Assembly: GCF_024347375.1 (NCBI RefSeq)
Contig: NZ_AP025471.1
Span: 1,054,001 to 1,118,000 of the forward strand
Length of the DNA stretch: 64,000 nucleotides
Direction: 5' to 3'
Origin: Vibrio coralliirubri
Lineage (GTDB): Bacteria > Pseudomonadota > Gammaproteobacteria > Enterobacterales > Vibrionaceae
This document shows, piece by piece, positions 17,168 through 27,125 of the stretch (the stretch's first letter is position 1; every line of letters begins with the position of its first letter). Under the pieces are notes generated by a model. That model made no database searches. It had not been told where the DNA came from and saw nothing but the letters and a program-made list of their open reading frames with translations. The translations under genes and the position numbers were made by a program.

Positions 17168-19712
17168 ATGGGCGTATCAAAAGATTTAAAGGGTTTTTAT
17201 CAAGAAGCCAAACGTGAATATAACCACCTGCATTCTGAACTGCCTTACCGGACTTTTGATGCAGAGCACGGCCTGTTTCATAACAGAAAAGGCGTCGGAT
17301 TTGGATTCAAGTTAAGCGTCTTGGCGGGGGCGAATGACGACATGGTGGAGGCGTTTAACCGTCTCATCATGGATTTACCGGCCGGCCATAAATGGGATTA
17401 CCATGTTTCCATGATGGGTCACAACCACGTGAGTCATTTGATTGAGCAAAATGCCGCCTTGAAATCCGCTCGTGCGGGTATTTGCAGTGAATTAGCAAAA
17501 CAAGAAGCCGATTACGCCAACTTTGCGGCTCACCACGGCTTTTTTCATCGTCAAAAGCATTACTTTGACATCAAAGATTACACCGCGTGGTTGTTTGTCT
17601 CCAGTACGGACGATGTTGACCGTGTGTTGGATTGCAAAGAGGCACTCACCACCTCTTTATCCCAAATTGGATTAGATCTCACGCCGCTGACCCCCGAAGG
17701 CTTAATCAACTACGTCGAAGGCATTCTCAATTTTGACCCCACACAAACCGCCCCGAGCGAATCGGAATACGCTCCAGAAGCGTTGATCTACAAACAAGCC
17801 CTCTCTCCTGATACCGAGTTTTTAACGCGCCGACATTACACCGATGTTCGCTTTAGTAACCGCCAACATCAAAGGGTGACCTCGCGGATCATTTCATTGG
17901 GTTTACACGCAGTACGCCTCGCACTTTCCGCCTGTACGCGTTGCCCGATTGTTTTGCGTCCTTAAAGAGCGTGGCCAAAAATGTGCAATGTCCACACCTC
18001 ATGACCCTCAATTTTCGCCATCAAGAATCGGGCAGTTTTGCGACCCAAAATGGCGGACGCATTGGAGAGCTAGAAAAACGCTCAAGTCCCCGATGGCATT
18101 TTTCTTCCCTCAAGCGAAGAAAGAGCAGGCCGAACGCGAGCAAATTCGAGATGAAATGTCGGATGGCATCAACAGCATGGCATACATGCACTTGACGCTG
18201 ACGTTATTTACCAACAAAAAATCCGAGCGACTGCACCGCACTACGGCCATTAACGCCTTTCGCTCTGGCGGGATTGATTTACAAACCGTCTCGATGCTGC
18301 AAAGCCAAGCGCTCATGACAACCTTACCGTTCATGATGACCGATGGTTTTTGGACCGATTGCGACCGTGCTGGACGTATTCAAACCCTAAAAACCGGCAA
18401 TGTGGCCAACCTCTTGCCTCTTGTGATGGACGTAAAGAATTTCAGTGGTGGCATGATGCTGCCCACCATGCGCCAACAAGCCTTTTGGTTTAATCCGTTT
18501 AATTGTGGCTCAGATAACTACAACATCGCCCTGACCGGAGGCTCCGGAGCAGGAAAATCCTTCTTTGTGCAAAAGCTCGCCGAAACCCTCTTTGCCATGA
18601 ACGGTAAAATCTGGGCGTTAGACAAAGGAAAGAGCTTTAAAAAGCTCACCTTGATGCTTGGCGGCCGCTATATGACGGCTGATAAGATTTACCTCAACCC
18701 ATTTACTCATCTGGAACGCATTGCTATGGGCGATGACTATACCGATGAGAAAGGCGAACAGGTCAACCCTCTCAAGGAAACACTGCACACCATCACCGGA
18801 CTCTTTGCGACCATGGCCTGCCCCACGCACGAAATGGGAGATTTTGAAAAATCGGTCCTCGGGGATTGCATCATTGCGGCTTGGCAGGCACACAAAAGCG
18901 AGACCTTGGTTGACCATGTGCAAGAAGCGCTATTTGCGGCGGCCGAAAAACAAGGCGGTGATCGCCGCCTTTCCGATATCGCCATGCAACTGAATAAATA
19001 CCGCTCAGAGGGGATCTATGGAGACACTTTCAATAAACCGTCCATGCTCGATCCCAATGTCCACTTTACCACCATAGAACTGGACGGATTTCCCTCGGAC
19101 ATCATGCGACCGGTGATTTTTGCGCTGATGTCGAGCATCACTCAGCAGATGTACCTGTCCGGCTCTCGTTCGACGCCGAAGATGTGCATCATTGAAGAAG
19201 CGTGGTCTCTAATGGCTGGCTCTAATGCTCAGGCACAAGAGTTCATCAATACTGGTTATCGCACTGCCCGAAAATTTGGGGGATCGTTTTGCACTGTGAC
19301 GCAAGGGATAGAGGATTTTTACAGCACACCCGAAGCACTTGCCGCGTTCAATAACTCCGACATTCACATCACTCTGCGTCAAGGCAGTGGATTGACGAAA
19401 TTCATCAAAGACAATCCTTCACACTTTTCGCCCTATGAGCAATTTGTCATCAAGAGTTTTGAAAAGTCATCCATCGCCGGTTACAGCTCTGTCATGTTAA
19501 AAACTGGGGATGTGACCACCTTTCATCGTTTATTTGCCGACCCTTTCACTCGGGCGTGTCTTTCGACAGAGCCGCATGAGTTTGAATACTGTGAAAACTT
19601 GATGAACCAAGGCCTATCACTTATGGAAGCAGTCAATCAAACCGCCGAGCATTTTTACGGAAAGGAAATTGAGACCTTTAATACCCTCATCTATGGCGAG
19701 GAGGTCAAATGA
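17168..19712 (+). pseudogene. traC: Type IV secretion ATPase TraC, split by three single-base frame changes
   Basis: TraC is the VirB4-like ATPase that powers pilus assembly at the inner membrane. The N-terminal 240 residues are in one frame, the Walker A motif (LTGGSGAGKSFF) and Walker B region (MCIIEEAWSLM) in another. Between 17890 and 18095 three changes shift frame: an extra G in GGG at 17899-17901, an extra C at 17931-17932 (restoring HFPLYALPDCFASL), and a missing C in CCCC at 18088-18091. Correcting all three gives one protein of about 847 residues, the normal TraC length. Either the gene is broken, or these are homopolymer sequence errors. Confidence 0.85.
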
Positions 19713-20056
19713 AATCCATCCGTCACACCTGTCTTGTCTATGCCTTGTTGGCTATAGCGTTAATGATGTCCACCCTGATAGCCATCAAGCTCAATACGGC
19801 GCCTCAAATCGTGGTCTTCGATATCGAACAAACGTTATCGCAATATCAAGACCAACTCATTGAAGCCAATCTCGGCGATCATGAGCACAGCGCACGACTG
19901 GCGACCTTTGATACGGAACTCAGGCGCCTCTTGAAGGAATACGCGCATTCGCACCACCTCGTGATCCTCGTGCCAGGCGCGCTCATCAGCGGCGCGCCAG
20001 ATAGAACCACCGAGATCCAACATTACGTTATTGAGGCGCTTAAAAAGGAGTCATGA
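19709..20056 (+). CDS. trbI: Conjugal transfer protein TrbI (F type)
   Basis: 115 residues. ATGA overlap with the traC stop. One N-terminal membrane helix (residues 10-30) leads to a periplasmic segment with IVVFDIEQTLSQYQDQL and HHLVILVPGALISG, matching F TrbI, a non-essential inner-membrane protein that affects pilus extension and retraction. Position between traC and traW agrees. Confidence 0.82.
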   Translation: MKSIRHTCLVYALLAIALMMSTLIAIKLNTAPQIVVFDIEQTLSQYQDQLIEANLGDHEHSARLATFDTELRRLLKEYAHSHHLVILVPGALISGAPDRTTEIQHYVIEALKKES

Positions 20057-20060
20057 TCTT

Positions 20061-20786
20061 ATGATTGTTCACGGTCATTCATCCATCACACCCACCGCAC
20101 TCTTAAAAGTGGTCAGTGTCACTTTACTTACCCTCGCCCCTACCGCGCTTGGTCAACAGTTTGGGCGTCAAGGCGAACTGTTTCCTATTGCAGAAGTCGA
20201 CATGCTGCAATGGATTCACAGCCGATTGACACACTTAGAAGTCACGGGAGAAACCGCAAAGATGCAGCAGCAGTTTGTAGAGAGCGTAGAAAATAGCGTG
20301 CGAAGACCCCCTCCCGTTGAAGGGTTGACCACCACCACCGCGCCCAACACCTTTTACATCGACCCATCATTAAAGCTGGCCACTGATATCAAAGATGCAC
20401 AAGGCAACCTCCTTTATGCCAAAGGCCTCGTCATCAACCCCTTTGATACCGACACTTGGCCAATCGACATTCCCAAACACTCATTCGATTACTCGCATGT
20501 GATTGTCTTTCTTGATGGTGACGACCCAAGACAGCGCGCTTGGGCTAAACAATACCGCGCAGATAAGCCGATAAAATGGACCCTCACCAACGGCAGTCCA
20601 GAAAACGTCGCCAAGGAGTTTGACGCCCGAATTTATTTTGACCAACAAGGTCACTACAGCCGTCAATTTCAACTCTCACACATTCCTTCACTGATTGAAC
20701 AAGACGGGGCGCGGTGGAAGATCACCGAAATCGATGTGACGCCGTTCACCTCGGCCATGAACAAGAGTGAGACGACAACAAAATAA
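20061..20786 (+). CDS. traW: Pilus assembly protein TraW
   Basis: 241 residues if started at the ATG at 20061, which has AAGGAG 10 bases upstream and yields an export signal (ending ALG). An upstream in-frame start at 20031 would overlap trbI. Motifs QGELFPIAEVDMLQWIHSRL and YAKGLVINPFD are typical of TraW. It is a periplasmic partner of TrbC needed for F-pilus assembly. Confidence 0.85.
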   Translation: MIVHGHSSITPTALLKVVSVTLLTLAPTALGQQFGRQGELFPIAEVDMLQWIHSRLTHLEVTGETAKMQQQFVESVENSVRRPPPVEGLTTTTAPNTFYIDPSLKLATDIKDAQGNLLYAKGLVINPFDTDTWPIDIPKHSFDYSHVIVFLDGDDPRQRAWAKQYRADKPIKWTLTNGSPENVAKEFDARIYFDQQGHYSRQFQLSHIPSLIEQDGARWKITEIDVTPFTSAMNKSETTTK

Positions 20787-20796
20787 GGAGAAAAAC

Positions 20797-21798
20797 GTGA
20801 GATCCCATGGGTTATTACTGTTTGGTTTGTTCCTATTTCCTTGGCAAACCCAAGCTCAATCCGCCGCTTGTACGGGGCATTTCTTAAATCCATTGTCTGA
20901 TATTTGTTGGGACTGCCTCTTTCCTATGACGCTGGGCAGTGTGCCTCTCATTAACTCGACCTACCCCGACACCACTAACCCAAGCATGCCGATCTCCTAT
21001 TGTCCTAAACCCCCGCCCATTTTTATGCAAATTGGCTTAAACATCGGGTATTGGGAGCCGTATTCCTTGGTGGACGTGACGCGAGTCCCTTACTGTATGG
21101 TCAACATGGGGATGCAGTTGAGTCATGACAAGAGCCAACAAATAGGAGGCTCACAGCACGACTCAAGCGCCAAAACCAGTGGCAATGCTTTTTACCACGT
21201 GCATTGGTACAAATATCCGGTGATTTATTGGCTACAACTGATGCAGTCGGCGGCCTGCATGGCCACGGATCATTTCGATGTGGCCTACCTAACCGAGCTT
21301 GACCCCTTTTGGGATGATGATGAGATGTCGTTCATTCTTAACCCTGAAGCCATTTTGTTTGGCCACCCCACCACGCAGCTCTCTTGTATCACCGAAGCCA
21401 TGGCGACCACCACGGGGCGCGTTTTGCCTTTTGATGCGCTTTTTTGGTGTTTAGGCTCACAAGGCAGCGTCTATCCATTAACCGGTAACAGCGCTTACTC
21501 TCATACCGGTCCTCAAGTTGGCACACTGATGTTAGAGCGTTTTAATTTTAAAATGCACAGGCAAGGCATTGTATGGGAAACCCGAGGCGAGGATGGTGCC
21601 GTCTGTTATCAGTGGCCAGAGCCTATCTTGCCGAAAAGTCGCTATCGCTATCAATTGTCGGCACCGATTGGTGATGCCGCTCATTGTTATCCCTATGGCA
21701 CAACCTCGTCACTTTGGGAGCAAGGCAAAGACAACCCAACCACCGGCGGTAACTTTGGTTTTGTGAACTGGCGAAAACGTAATTGCGTATTTTTATAA
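20797..21798 (+). CDS. traU: Mating-pair protein TraU
   Basis: 333 residues from the GTG at 20797, chosen because AAGGAG lies 6 bases upstream and a signal peptide follows directly. The cysteine-rich periplasmic protein begins with ACTGHFLNPLSDICWDCLFP, the TraU hallmark, and retains the MQSAACM region. TraU acts with TrbC and TraW in DNA transfer and pilus biogenesis. Disulfide formation probably needs the TrbB thioredoxin encoded downstream. Confidence 0.9.
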   Translation: MRSHGLLLFGLFLFPWQTQAQSAACTGHFLNPLSDICWDCLFPMTLGSVPLINSTYPDTTNPSMPISYCPKPPPIFMQIGLNIGYWEPYSLVDVTRVPYCMVNMGMQLSHDKSQQIGGSQHDSSAKTSGNAFYHVHWYKYPVIYWLQLMQSAACMATDHFDVAYLTELDPFWDDDEMSFILNPEAILFGHPTTQLSCITEAMATTTGRVLPFDALFWCLGSQGSVYPLTGNSAYSHTGPQVGTLMLERFNFKMHRQGIVWETRGEDGAVCYQWPEPILPKSRYRYQLSAPIGDAAHCYPYGTTSSLWEQGKDNPTTGGNFGFVNWRKRNCVFL

Positions 21799-21810
21799 GG
21801 AAATGAGACG

Positions 21811-22497
21811 ATGTCATTTAGCCCAAGAGCCTCATGGCTATTACTTATTCTGCTGGTGAGCCCTCTCTCACTAGCCGAGAAGGGTTACTCGCAAGAAGAG
21901 CTCAAAGCGCTTGCCAAGCAAGAGCAGACCATTGCAGCGCCAACCAATCACAGTGAACTGACCACCCTTCTTGAACGAGGTCAGCAACATAAGCAAGAAG
22001 CGTTGTCGATGAATCAACACCTCGATAACGCGTTGCAAGACTCGCCACTGGCGAGTGTTCTTGGGGTGCTTCAGAAAAATCCAAACAAAAAGGCGCAAGG
22101 TGTGATGGTGTTTGTGTCACTTTCCATGCCTGATAACACGCTCAAACAGCTCCTCAAACAAAGTCAGCAATATCAAGTCCCTCTCATCATACGAGGCGTG
22201 CTTCCCGAAGGCATGGTCCCAACAGCCTCTCGAATCATGCATTTGTTAGAAGCGTCCGACGAGGGAGAGGCGACTGATGGCGGTTTTGCCATCAGCCCAC
22301 AGTGGTTTCGTCAATTTAACATCACCCACGTCCCCGTGTTTGTGGCCATTGGAGAAGCGTGCAATGAAGCGTCTTGCCCGCAAAGTGATTACGACATGGT
22401 TCACGGCAACCTCTCCCTTCCTAACGCATTAACGATTTTAAGCCAAGGCGATGTAGGACACATCGCCAAACAAGTGCTCAATAGGAGTTCCCCTTGA
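21811..22497 (+). CDS. trbC: Conjugal transfer protein TrbC (F type)
   Basis: 228 residues with a signal peptide (ending SLA). The core GVMVFVSLSMPDNTLKQLLKQ...GVLPEGM and the C-terminal FNITHVPVFVAI with CNEASCP match F-type TrbC, a thioredoxin-fold periplasmic protein that works with TraW. Its stop overlaps the TTG start of traN. Confidence 0.87.
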   Translation: MSFSPRASWLLLILLVSPLSLAEKGYSQEELKALAKQEQTIAAPTNHSELTTLLERGQQHKQEALSMNQHLDNALQDSPLASVLGVLQKNPNKKAQGVMVFVSLSMPDNTLKQLLKQSQQYQVPLIIRGVLPEGMVPTASRIMHLLEASDEGEATDGGFAISPQWFRQFNITHVPVFVAIGEACNEASCPQSDYDMVHGNLSLPNALTILSQGDVGHIAKQVLNRSSP

Positions 22498-24254
22498 ATT
22501 CGCCCTTTTCACTACTTTTTGTTTTTCTCTCTTTCAGCGCTGCTCTCTTACTCTCCCTTCATACCCTTGCCGCCCCTCAAGAAAACACATTCTACGACAA
22601 CGTGGAGTGGGCGAAAAACACCCCGAACGAGGCTTACAATGACTCAGAAATGACGCTTAACCTGTCCGACTTCTGCAGCGACAATAATCCAGGGTGTGAA
22701 AGCAAAATCCGACAGCCTGATGAAGCCGGGATGACTGATGCACAAATCACAAACCAATCCACGTTGGAGTTTGGCAGCAACGAACACGCTCAAGCGATAA
22801 AAGAGGGGTTTGACAATAATAGTGTCACCATTAACCCCAATGATGACACGTATCGATTCGCCACCCTTAGCATTGAGAACGCCTATGAAATCAGTCATGG
22901 TCAGTCAAATCAATACGTGGAATGTGATAGCGGCTCCCAGTGCCTTATCGAGCACATTCCTAAACAGTGCCATAGTCCAACGAATAACAATGTGCCTTGT
23001 ACAAAAGTCCCCGTTGCCGCTGTTGTGGCTGGCCATGTCACCTACCGCTGCCCTTCGGGCTGGGCAAAGCAAGGCAATAAATGTGTACGAACAATACACC
23101 AGTGCCGATACGATGATAGAAATTATGTCGTTAAGTCAGGCGGTAATAGTAACTGTTCGTCAGGAGGAACCCATTACCTCTGGAATGGGAATAGGGGAGC
23201 TCAAAACCAAGGGTTTACAATGGGAGCATTAAAACATTCAACGAGTTGGGGAGCGTGTAAAGGAACCAACTGGAACAAGAAGTATGAAATATGTGGTCCA
23301 GTTCAACAAACCATCAATGCCCGTCGGCATTGCTCAAACGGGTACACTTTATCCGGGGGGAACTGCATCAAAAACAACATAACCTGGCGAACACAATGCA
23401 ACCTGATAAACTCATGCAAGAACACTCGCCAGCAATGCATTGAAGGTCGAGCCACCCGCATCATTAATGGCATACCGACCACGCTTGATTGCTGGAAGTA
23501 CCGGGTTGACCACCAATGCACTCGACCCAACACGTGCAACGTCCTACCCGCCGATTGCACCACGACGTCAACCCATTGCAGCCTCCAGCAAAACGGTGTG
23601 TGCATTGAGGAGAAAGTCAATAAATCCTGCCCACAACGGCGCTGCAGTGCCACTCAATTAATTTGTGGAGAAGAGAGCTTTTGTCTGGATGGCGATTGCT
23701 TTGAAGCGATGGAGACCACTTCAAACCGCTTTAATGAAAGCACCTCAGCCTTAGCAGCCCTCGCAGAAGCCGCTGACGGTCTTGGTGATCCACCAATGAT
23801 ATTTGCAGGCAAAGGCATGAAGTGCACAGATGCTGCCTTTGGTTTTGCCGACTGTTGCAAAGACGGCGGTTGGGGCACGAGTATTGGCATAGCCCAATGT
23901 AATGATGAAGAGAAAGCGCTCGGTCAAGCCAAAAAGCAAGGCATTACGATAGCCCTTGGCAGTTATTGCGCAAAAAAAGTCTTAGGCGCGTGTATTCGGA
24001 AAAAGAAGACCTACTGCGTCTTTGATAGCAAGTTGGCACGCATCATCCAAGAGCAAGGCTCGAAAGACCAACTTGGCATCAGTCTGGGAACCGCCAAACA
24101 CCCTATTTGCGGCGCCCTTACCCCCGAGCAGCTTCAAAACATAGATTTTGAACGCCTCGACTTTTCGGATTTTTATGACGACATGCACCGCAACACCAAC
24201 CTGCCTTCGGCAAAAGAAATCCAAGAGCGATTACAAAGCGCTTATAGACCTTAA
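22494..24254 (+). CDS. traN: Mating-pair stabilisation adhesin TraN
   Basis: 586 residues starting at a TTG at 22494 that overlaps the trbC stop, with AGGAG 6 bases upstream. A signal peptide is followed by a very cysteine-rich protein (YRCPSGWAKQGNKCVRTIHQC, FCLDGDCFEA, DCCKDGGWG). TraN is the outer-membrane protein that contacts the recipient surface and stabilises mating pairs. Length is near F TraN (602). The variable middle (about residues 200-330) is where recipient specificity would reside. Confidence 0.88.
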   Translation: MNSPFSLLFVFLSFSAALLLSLHTLAAPQENTFYDNVEWAKNTPNEAYNDSEMTLNLSDFCSDNNPGCESKIRQPDEAGMTDAQITNQSTLEFGSNEHAQAIKEGFDNNSVTINPNDDTYRFATLSIENAYEISHGQSNQYVECDSGSQCLIEHIPKQCHSPTNNNVPCTKVPVAAVVAGHVTYRCPSGWAKQGNKCVRTIHQCRYDDRNYVVKSGGNSNCSSGGTHYLWNGNRGAQNQGFTMGALKHSTSWGACKGTNWNKKYEICGPVQQTINARRHCSNGYTLSGGNCIKNNITWRTQCNLINSCKNTRQQCIEGRATRIINGIPTTLDCWKYRVDHQCTRPNTCNVLPADCTTTSTHCSLQQNGVCIEEKVNKSCPQRRCSATQLICGEESFCLDGDCFEAMETTSNRFNESTSALAALAEAADGLGDPPMIFAGKGMKCTDAAFGFADCCKDGGWGTSIGIAQCNDEEKALGQAKKQGITIALGSYCAKKVLGACIRKKKTYCVFDSKLARIIQEQGSKDQLGISLGTAKHPICGALTPEQLQNIDFERLDFSDFYDDMHRNTNLPSAKEIQERLQSAYRP

Positions 24255-24278
24255 CTTAATCAATGATGAGGACATGAT

Positions 24279-24480
24279 ATGACCCCCTACTCCCTCTATT
24301 TGTGGCCACCCTGTCGACAAATACGGCGCTTCCTCCCTGATCCGCCATCTTCTGTTTAAACGAAAACTCCATAGGCTCAAGCAAGAAATGATGAGGCACC
24401 AACAAAAACACGGTAACGATGAAGCACTTTGGATGTTATTTCACACGCGCACTCACAAGATGCTGAGTTTCTGGCAATAA
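24279..24480 (+). pseudogene. 66-residue small tra-operon protein, frameshifted by one extra C
   Basis: ATG at 24279 with GAGG 7 bases upstream. The frame stops after 26 codons as written, but removing one C from the run of five C at 24283-24287 gives a continuous 66-residue basic protein (SICGHPVDKYGASSL, HRLKQEMMRHQ, LWMLFHTRTHKM) ending at TAA 24478-24480. It lies between traN and traF, where F encodes the small TrbE. No family recognised. Confidence 0.5.
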
Positions 24481-24492
24481 TGAGGTCACACC

Positions 24493-25302
24493 ATGAAGGA
24501 CATATCCACAAAAACGGTGAACAACTCCGTTAACCGATTAATAATCAACCTCCTACCGATGATGTTGTTGTCTGTATTTGCCTTTCACAGTTTCGCCAAT
24601 GAGCCCCCCAAAGGCTGGCGCTGGTATAACGAGGCCAAAGCTCCGAAAGCCCCACCCAAAGAAAAGGAGAGTCTGCCACCCAATAGCGTGTCTACTGTGA
24701 TGAGCGCCACCGAGCAGATGCAATGGTTCCACCGTACATTTGAGGAAGCGTTAAACGATGCCACGATTAACCCAACCGATGAAGAGAAAAATCTAAAATT
24801 GATGAAGCTGAAAAAATTCATCGATGGGAAAACCACTCAAACGGGCATGACCTTCAAAAAGCTCATCAACGAACACCCCGAATACTCGTACACCAAAGAC
24901 CGCCCCACAGAGCAAGCCGCAAGAGCGACGTACTATCAAGGTCTCCAGCTCAAAAGCGAAGCCACTGTGCGTCAATTGGTGCAAGAAGGTTGGGGCCTCT
25001 ACTTCATCTACGAAGGGCAAGACGCCTTATCTCAAACTCTGGCGCCCTCCATCCAAGACTTTGCCCACCGGTACCACATCGAACTGGTGGGGATCAGCAA
25101 AGACGGTCAGACCTTTGAGGCGATTGATGAAAACCGTATTGATAAGACAGGGCGTGTACAGGTGCGCTACACACCGGCTTTAATGCTGGCCAATGTTCAC
25201 ACCAAAGCACTCAAGCCCCTCGCCTACGGCTTCATTTCACAAATAGACTTGCTCTCTCGCTTTCATAACGTCGCGACCGATTATCAAGACAGCGACTTTT
25301 AA
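24493..25302 (+). CDS. traF: Pilus assembly protein TraF
   Basis: 269 residues. Signal peptide to about residue 35, then GWRWYNE and a C-terminal thioredoxin-like fold (LYFIYEGQDALSQTLAPSIQDF) without the CxxC, as in F TraF. It is a periplasmic protein required for pilus assembly. It is followed at 15 bases by trbB, a second thioredoxin-fold gene that does keep the active cysteines. Confidence 0.88.
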   Translation: MKDISTKTVNNSVNRLIINLLPMMLLSVFAFHSFANEPPKGWRWYNEAKAPKAPPKEKESLPPNSVSTVMSATEQMQWFHRTFEEALNDATINPTDEEKNLKLMKLKKFIDGKTTQTGMTFKKLINEHPEYSYTKDRPTEQAARATYYQGLQLKSEATVRQLVQEGWGLYFIYEGQDALSQTLAPSIQDFAHRYHIELVGISKDGQTFEAIDENRIDKTGRVQVRYTPALMLANVHTKALKPLAYGFISQIDLLSRFHNVATDYQDSDF

Positions 25303-25317
25303 ATTAAGGAGCCCCCT

Positions 25318-25755
25318 ATGAACGTTTTCCTTCGCACGTTATTGCTGGGTGTGCTGATGATGCTCGCCTCAACCTCATTCGCTCAAGCGCAAACTCACCC
25401 TGTGATGACAGGTCAGTACGCTTTGGTGTTCTTCCATTTTAGTCAATGCCCTGAGTGTCACCATTTTGCCCCGACCATGAAGCGACTCGAGCAAACCACT
25501 CAATTACCTTTGTACGATTTCTCCTTTGACGGACAGCCTATCCCCGGTTTCACCACGCCTATCCCGACCAATCCTGACATCACCGCCGCGTTTTTTGGGG
25601 ATCTCAAACACGCCATTACGCCCGCCACGTTCTTAATCAATGTCAGCAATGGCAAGTACGTGCGTTTGAGTGAAGGCAATGTTCCGTACACTGAGCTGCT
25701 TAAGAGCTACCAAGCCGTGCGCGCCGATATCGCCATAATGGAGAGTTTACAATGA
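25318..25755 (+). CDS. trbB: Thiol-disulfide isomerase TrbB
   Basis: 145 residues with a signal peptide (ending AQA) and a thioredoxin fold. FFHFSQCPECHHFAP carries the redox pair CPEC, and ITPATFLIN carries the cis-proline. It probably forms or shuffles disulfides in the cysteine-rich TraU and TraN in the periplasm. Its stop overlaps the traH ATG (ATGA). Confidence 0.85.
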   Translation: MNVFLRTLLLGVLMMLASTSFAQAQTHPVMTGQYALVFFHFSQCPECHHFAPTMKRLEQTTQLPLYDFSFDGQPIPGFTTPIPTNPDITAAFFGDLKHAITPATFLINVSNGKYVRLSEGNVPYTELLKSYQAVRADIAIMESLQ

Positions 25756-27113
25756 CACGACCTACCCTCCTGGCTCTCTTGATGAGTATTGCCGGTTCAC
25801 TTCATGCAGGCGGCCTGGGCGACGCCATGGACAGCTTTTGGGATGACAGCAGTTTTAGCCGCAACATCACGAACCCAAGTGCCTATCAAGGCCAATCCGC
25901 CACTTACTATAATGCGGGCAGCTTGTTTGCTCGCACAAACATCAAAAACATTCAATTGGCCGCCATCACCTTGCCTTCTGTCAGCGCAGGATGCGGAGGC
26001 ATTGATGCTTTTATGGGCGGTTTTTCTCACATTAATTCGGATCAACTGGTGTCTTTTGGTAAAGCCGTCATTGCCAACGCCGTGCCCTTCGCGGTGGATT
26101 TAGCGCTGCAAACTTGGGCGCCGAGCATCAAAGAGAATCGGGACAAGCTGCAGGCTATTGCTGACCAGTTCCTTACCACCTCGATGAACTCTTGCCAAGT
26201 AGCACAATCGGCGGTCTCGGGTTTAGCGGCCTTTACCGATGGGGAAGCCAAGCGTCATGCCTGCGCCACCCTAGGCACACAAAGCAACGCTTTCGCTGAT
26301 TGGTTAGAAGCGCAACACGAATGTCGCAACGTCCGTACCAACCAGAGCACACTGGCTGGCAACACCGATGATGCCACGGCGCACGCCGTGAAAGTGAGCC
26401 TAAATGTGGTGTGGGGTGCGCTCATGAAAAGCGCTTACCTTCAAGACAATCAAGAGGTCGCCGAATTTATCCTAAGCCTCACTGGCACCGTCATTTACGA
26501 CGCGCAGGGGACGCCAAGCTACATTCCGGCCATGTTAGTGGGTAACGACACCTCGATTAACGCCCTTTTGACCGGAGGGGATTTGGAGGTGTATCGATGC
26601 GAAAACACCGAGACCTGCCTCTCGATGAGCCTCAGCGCCATCCGCTTAAGTGAAAGCCAAGCCTTTAACGCCAAGGTGCGCCAAACCGTTGATACGCTCT
26701 ACGCCCACTTACAATCTGACCAACCTATCACCGAATCCGAGAAGAGTTTTGTTGAACTCAGTGACATTCCTATCTTGGCGATGCTCATTGATGATGCGCA
26801 CCTCAACCTGCAACCGGAAAGCCATCTATACGCTCAAAATATTGCCGCCGATCTCTTACATGCCTATCTCAATAACATGCTGATGATCGTCAATCAATCC
26901 ATGACCAACCTCGCGTCGGTGAACCCAACCGACGTCAATCGCACTCTAGAAGGCATCAATAGGGCAAGGGACTACTTACAAACCCTTCGAGATCGCCACA
27001 AAACAAAATTGAACGCGTACTTAGCCCTCACTGAGCGCCTAAAACGCAAACGAAAGCTCCTTGGCCAATCGGCCAGTGACGCTACCCTATCGAACCTCAC
27101 CTTTGGCCATTAA
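25752..27113 (+). CDS. traH: Pilus assembly protein TraH
   Basis: 453 residues, close to F TraH (458). Signal peptide ends LHA. The early GLGDAMDSFWDD and SAGCGGIDAFMGGFSHINSD are strong TraH signatures. The C-terminal region (about 370-440) is helical and probably coiled coil. It is a periplasmic/outer-membrane-associated protein acting with TraF and TraW in pilus growth. Confidence 0.93.
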   Translation: MTRPTLLALLMSIAGSLHAGGLGDAMDSFWDDSSFSRNITNPSAYQGQSATYYNAGSLFARTNIKNIQLAAITLPSVSAGCGGIDAFMGGFSHINSDQLVSFGKAVIANAVPFAVDLALQTWAPSIKENRDKLQAIADQFLTTSMNSCQVAQSAVSGLAAFTDGEAKRHACATLGTQSNAFADWLEAQHECRNVRTNQSTLAGNTDDATAHAVKVSLNVVWGALMKSAYLQDNQEVAEFILSLTGTVIYDAQGTPSYIPAMLVGNDTSINALLTGGDLEVYRCENTETCLSMSLSAIRLSESQAFNAKVRQTVDTLYAHLQSDQPITESEKSFVELSDIPILAMLIDDAHLNLQPESHLYAQNIAADLLHAYLNNMLMIVNQSMTNLASVNPTDVNRTLEGINRARDYLQTLRDRHKTKLNAYLALTERLKRKRKLLGQSASDATLSNLTFGH

Positions 27114-27125
27114 AGGAGATCCCCT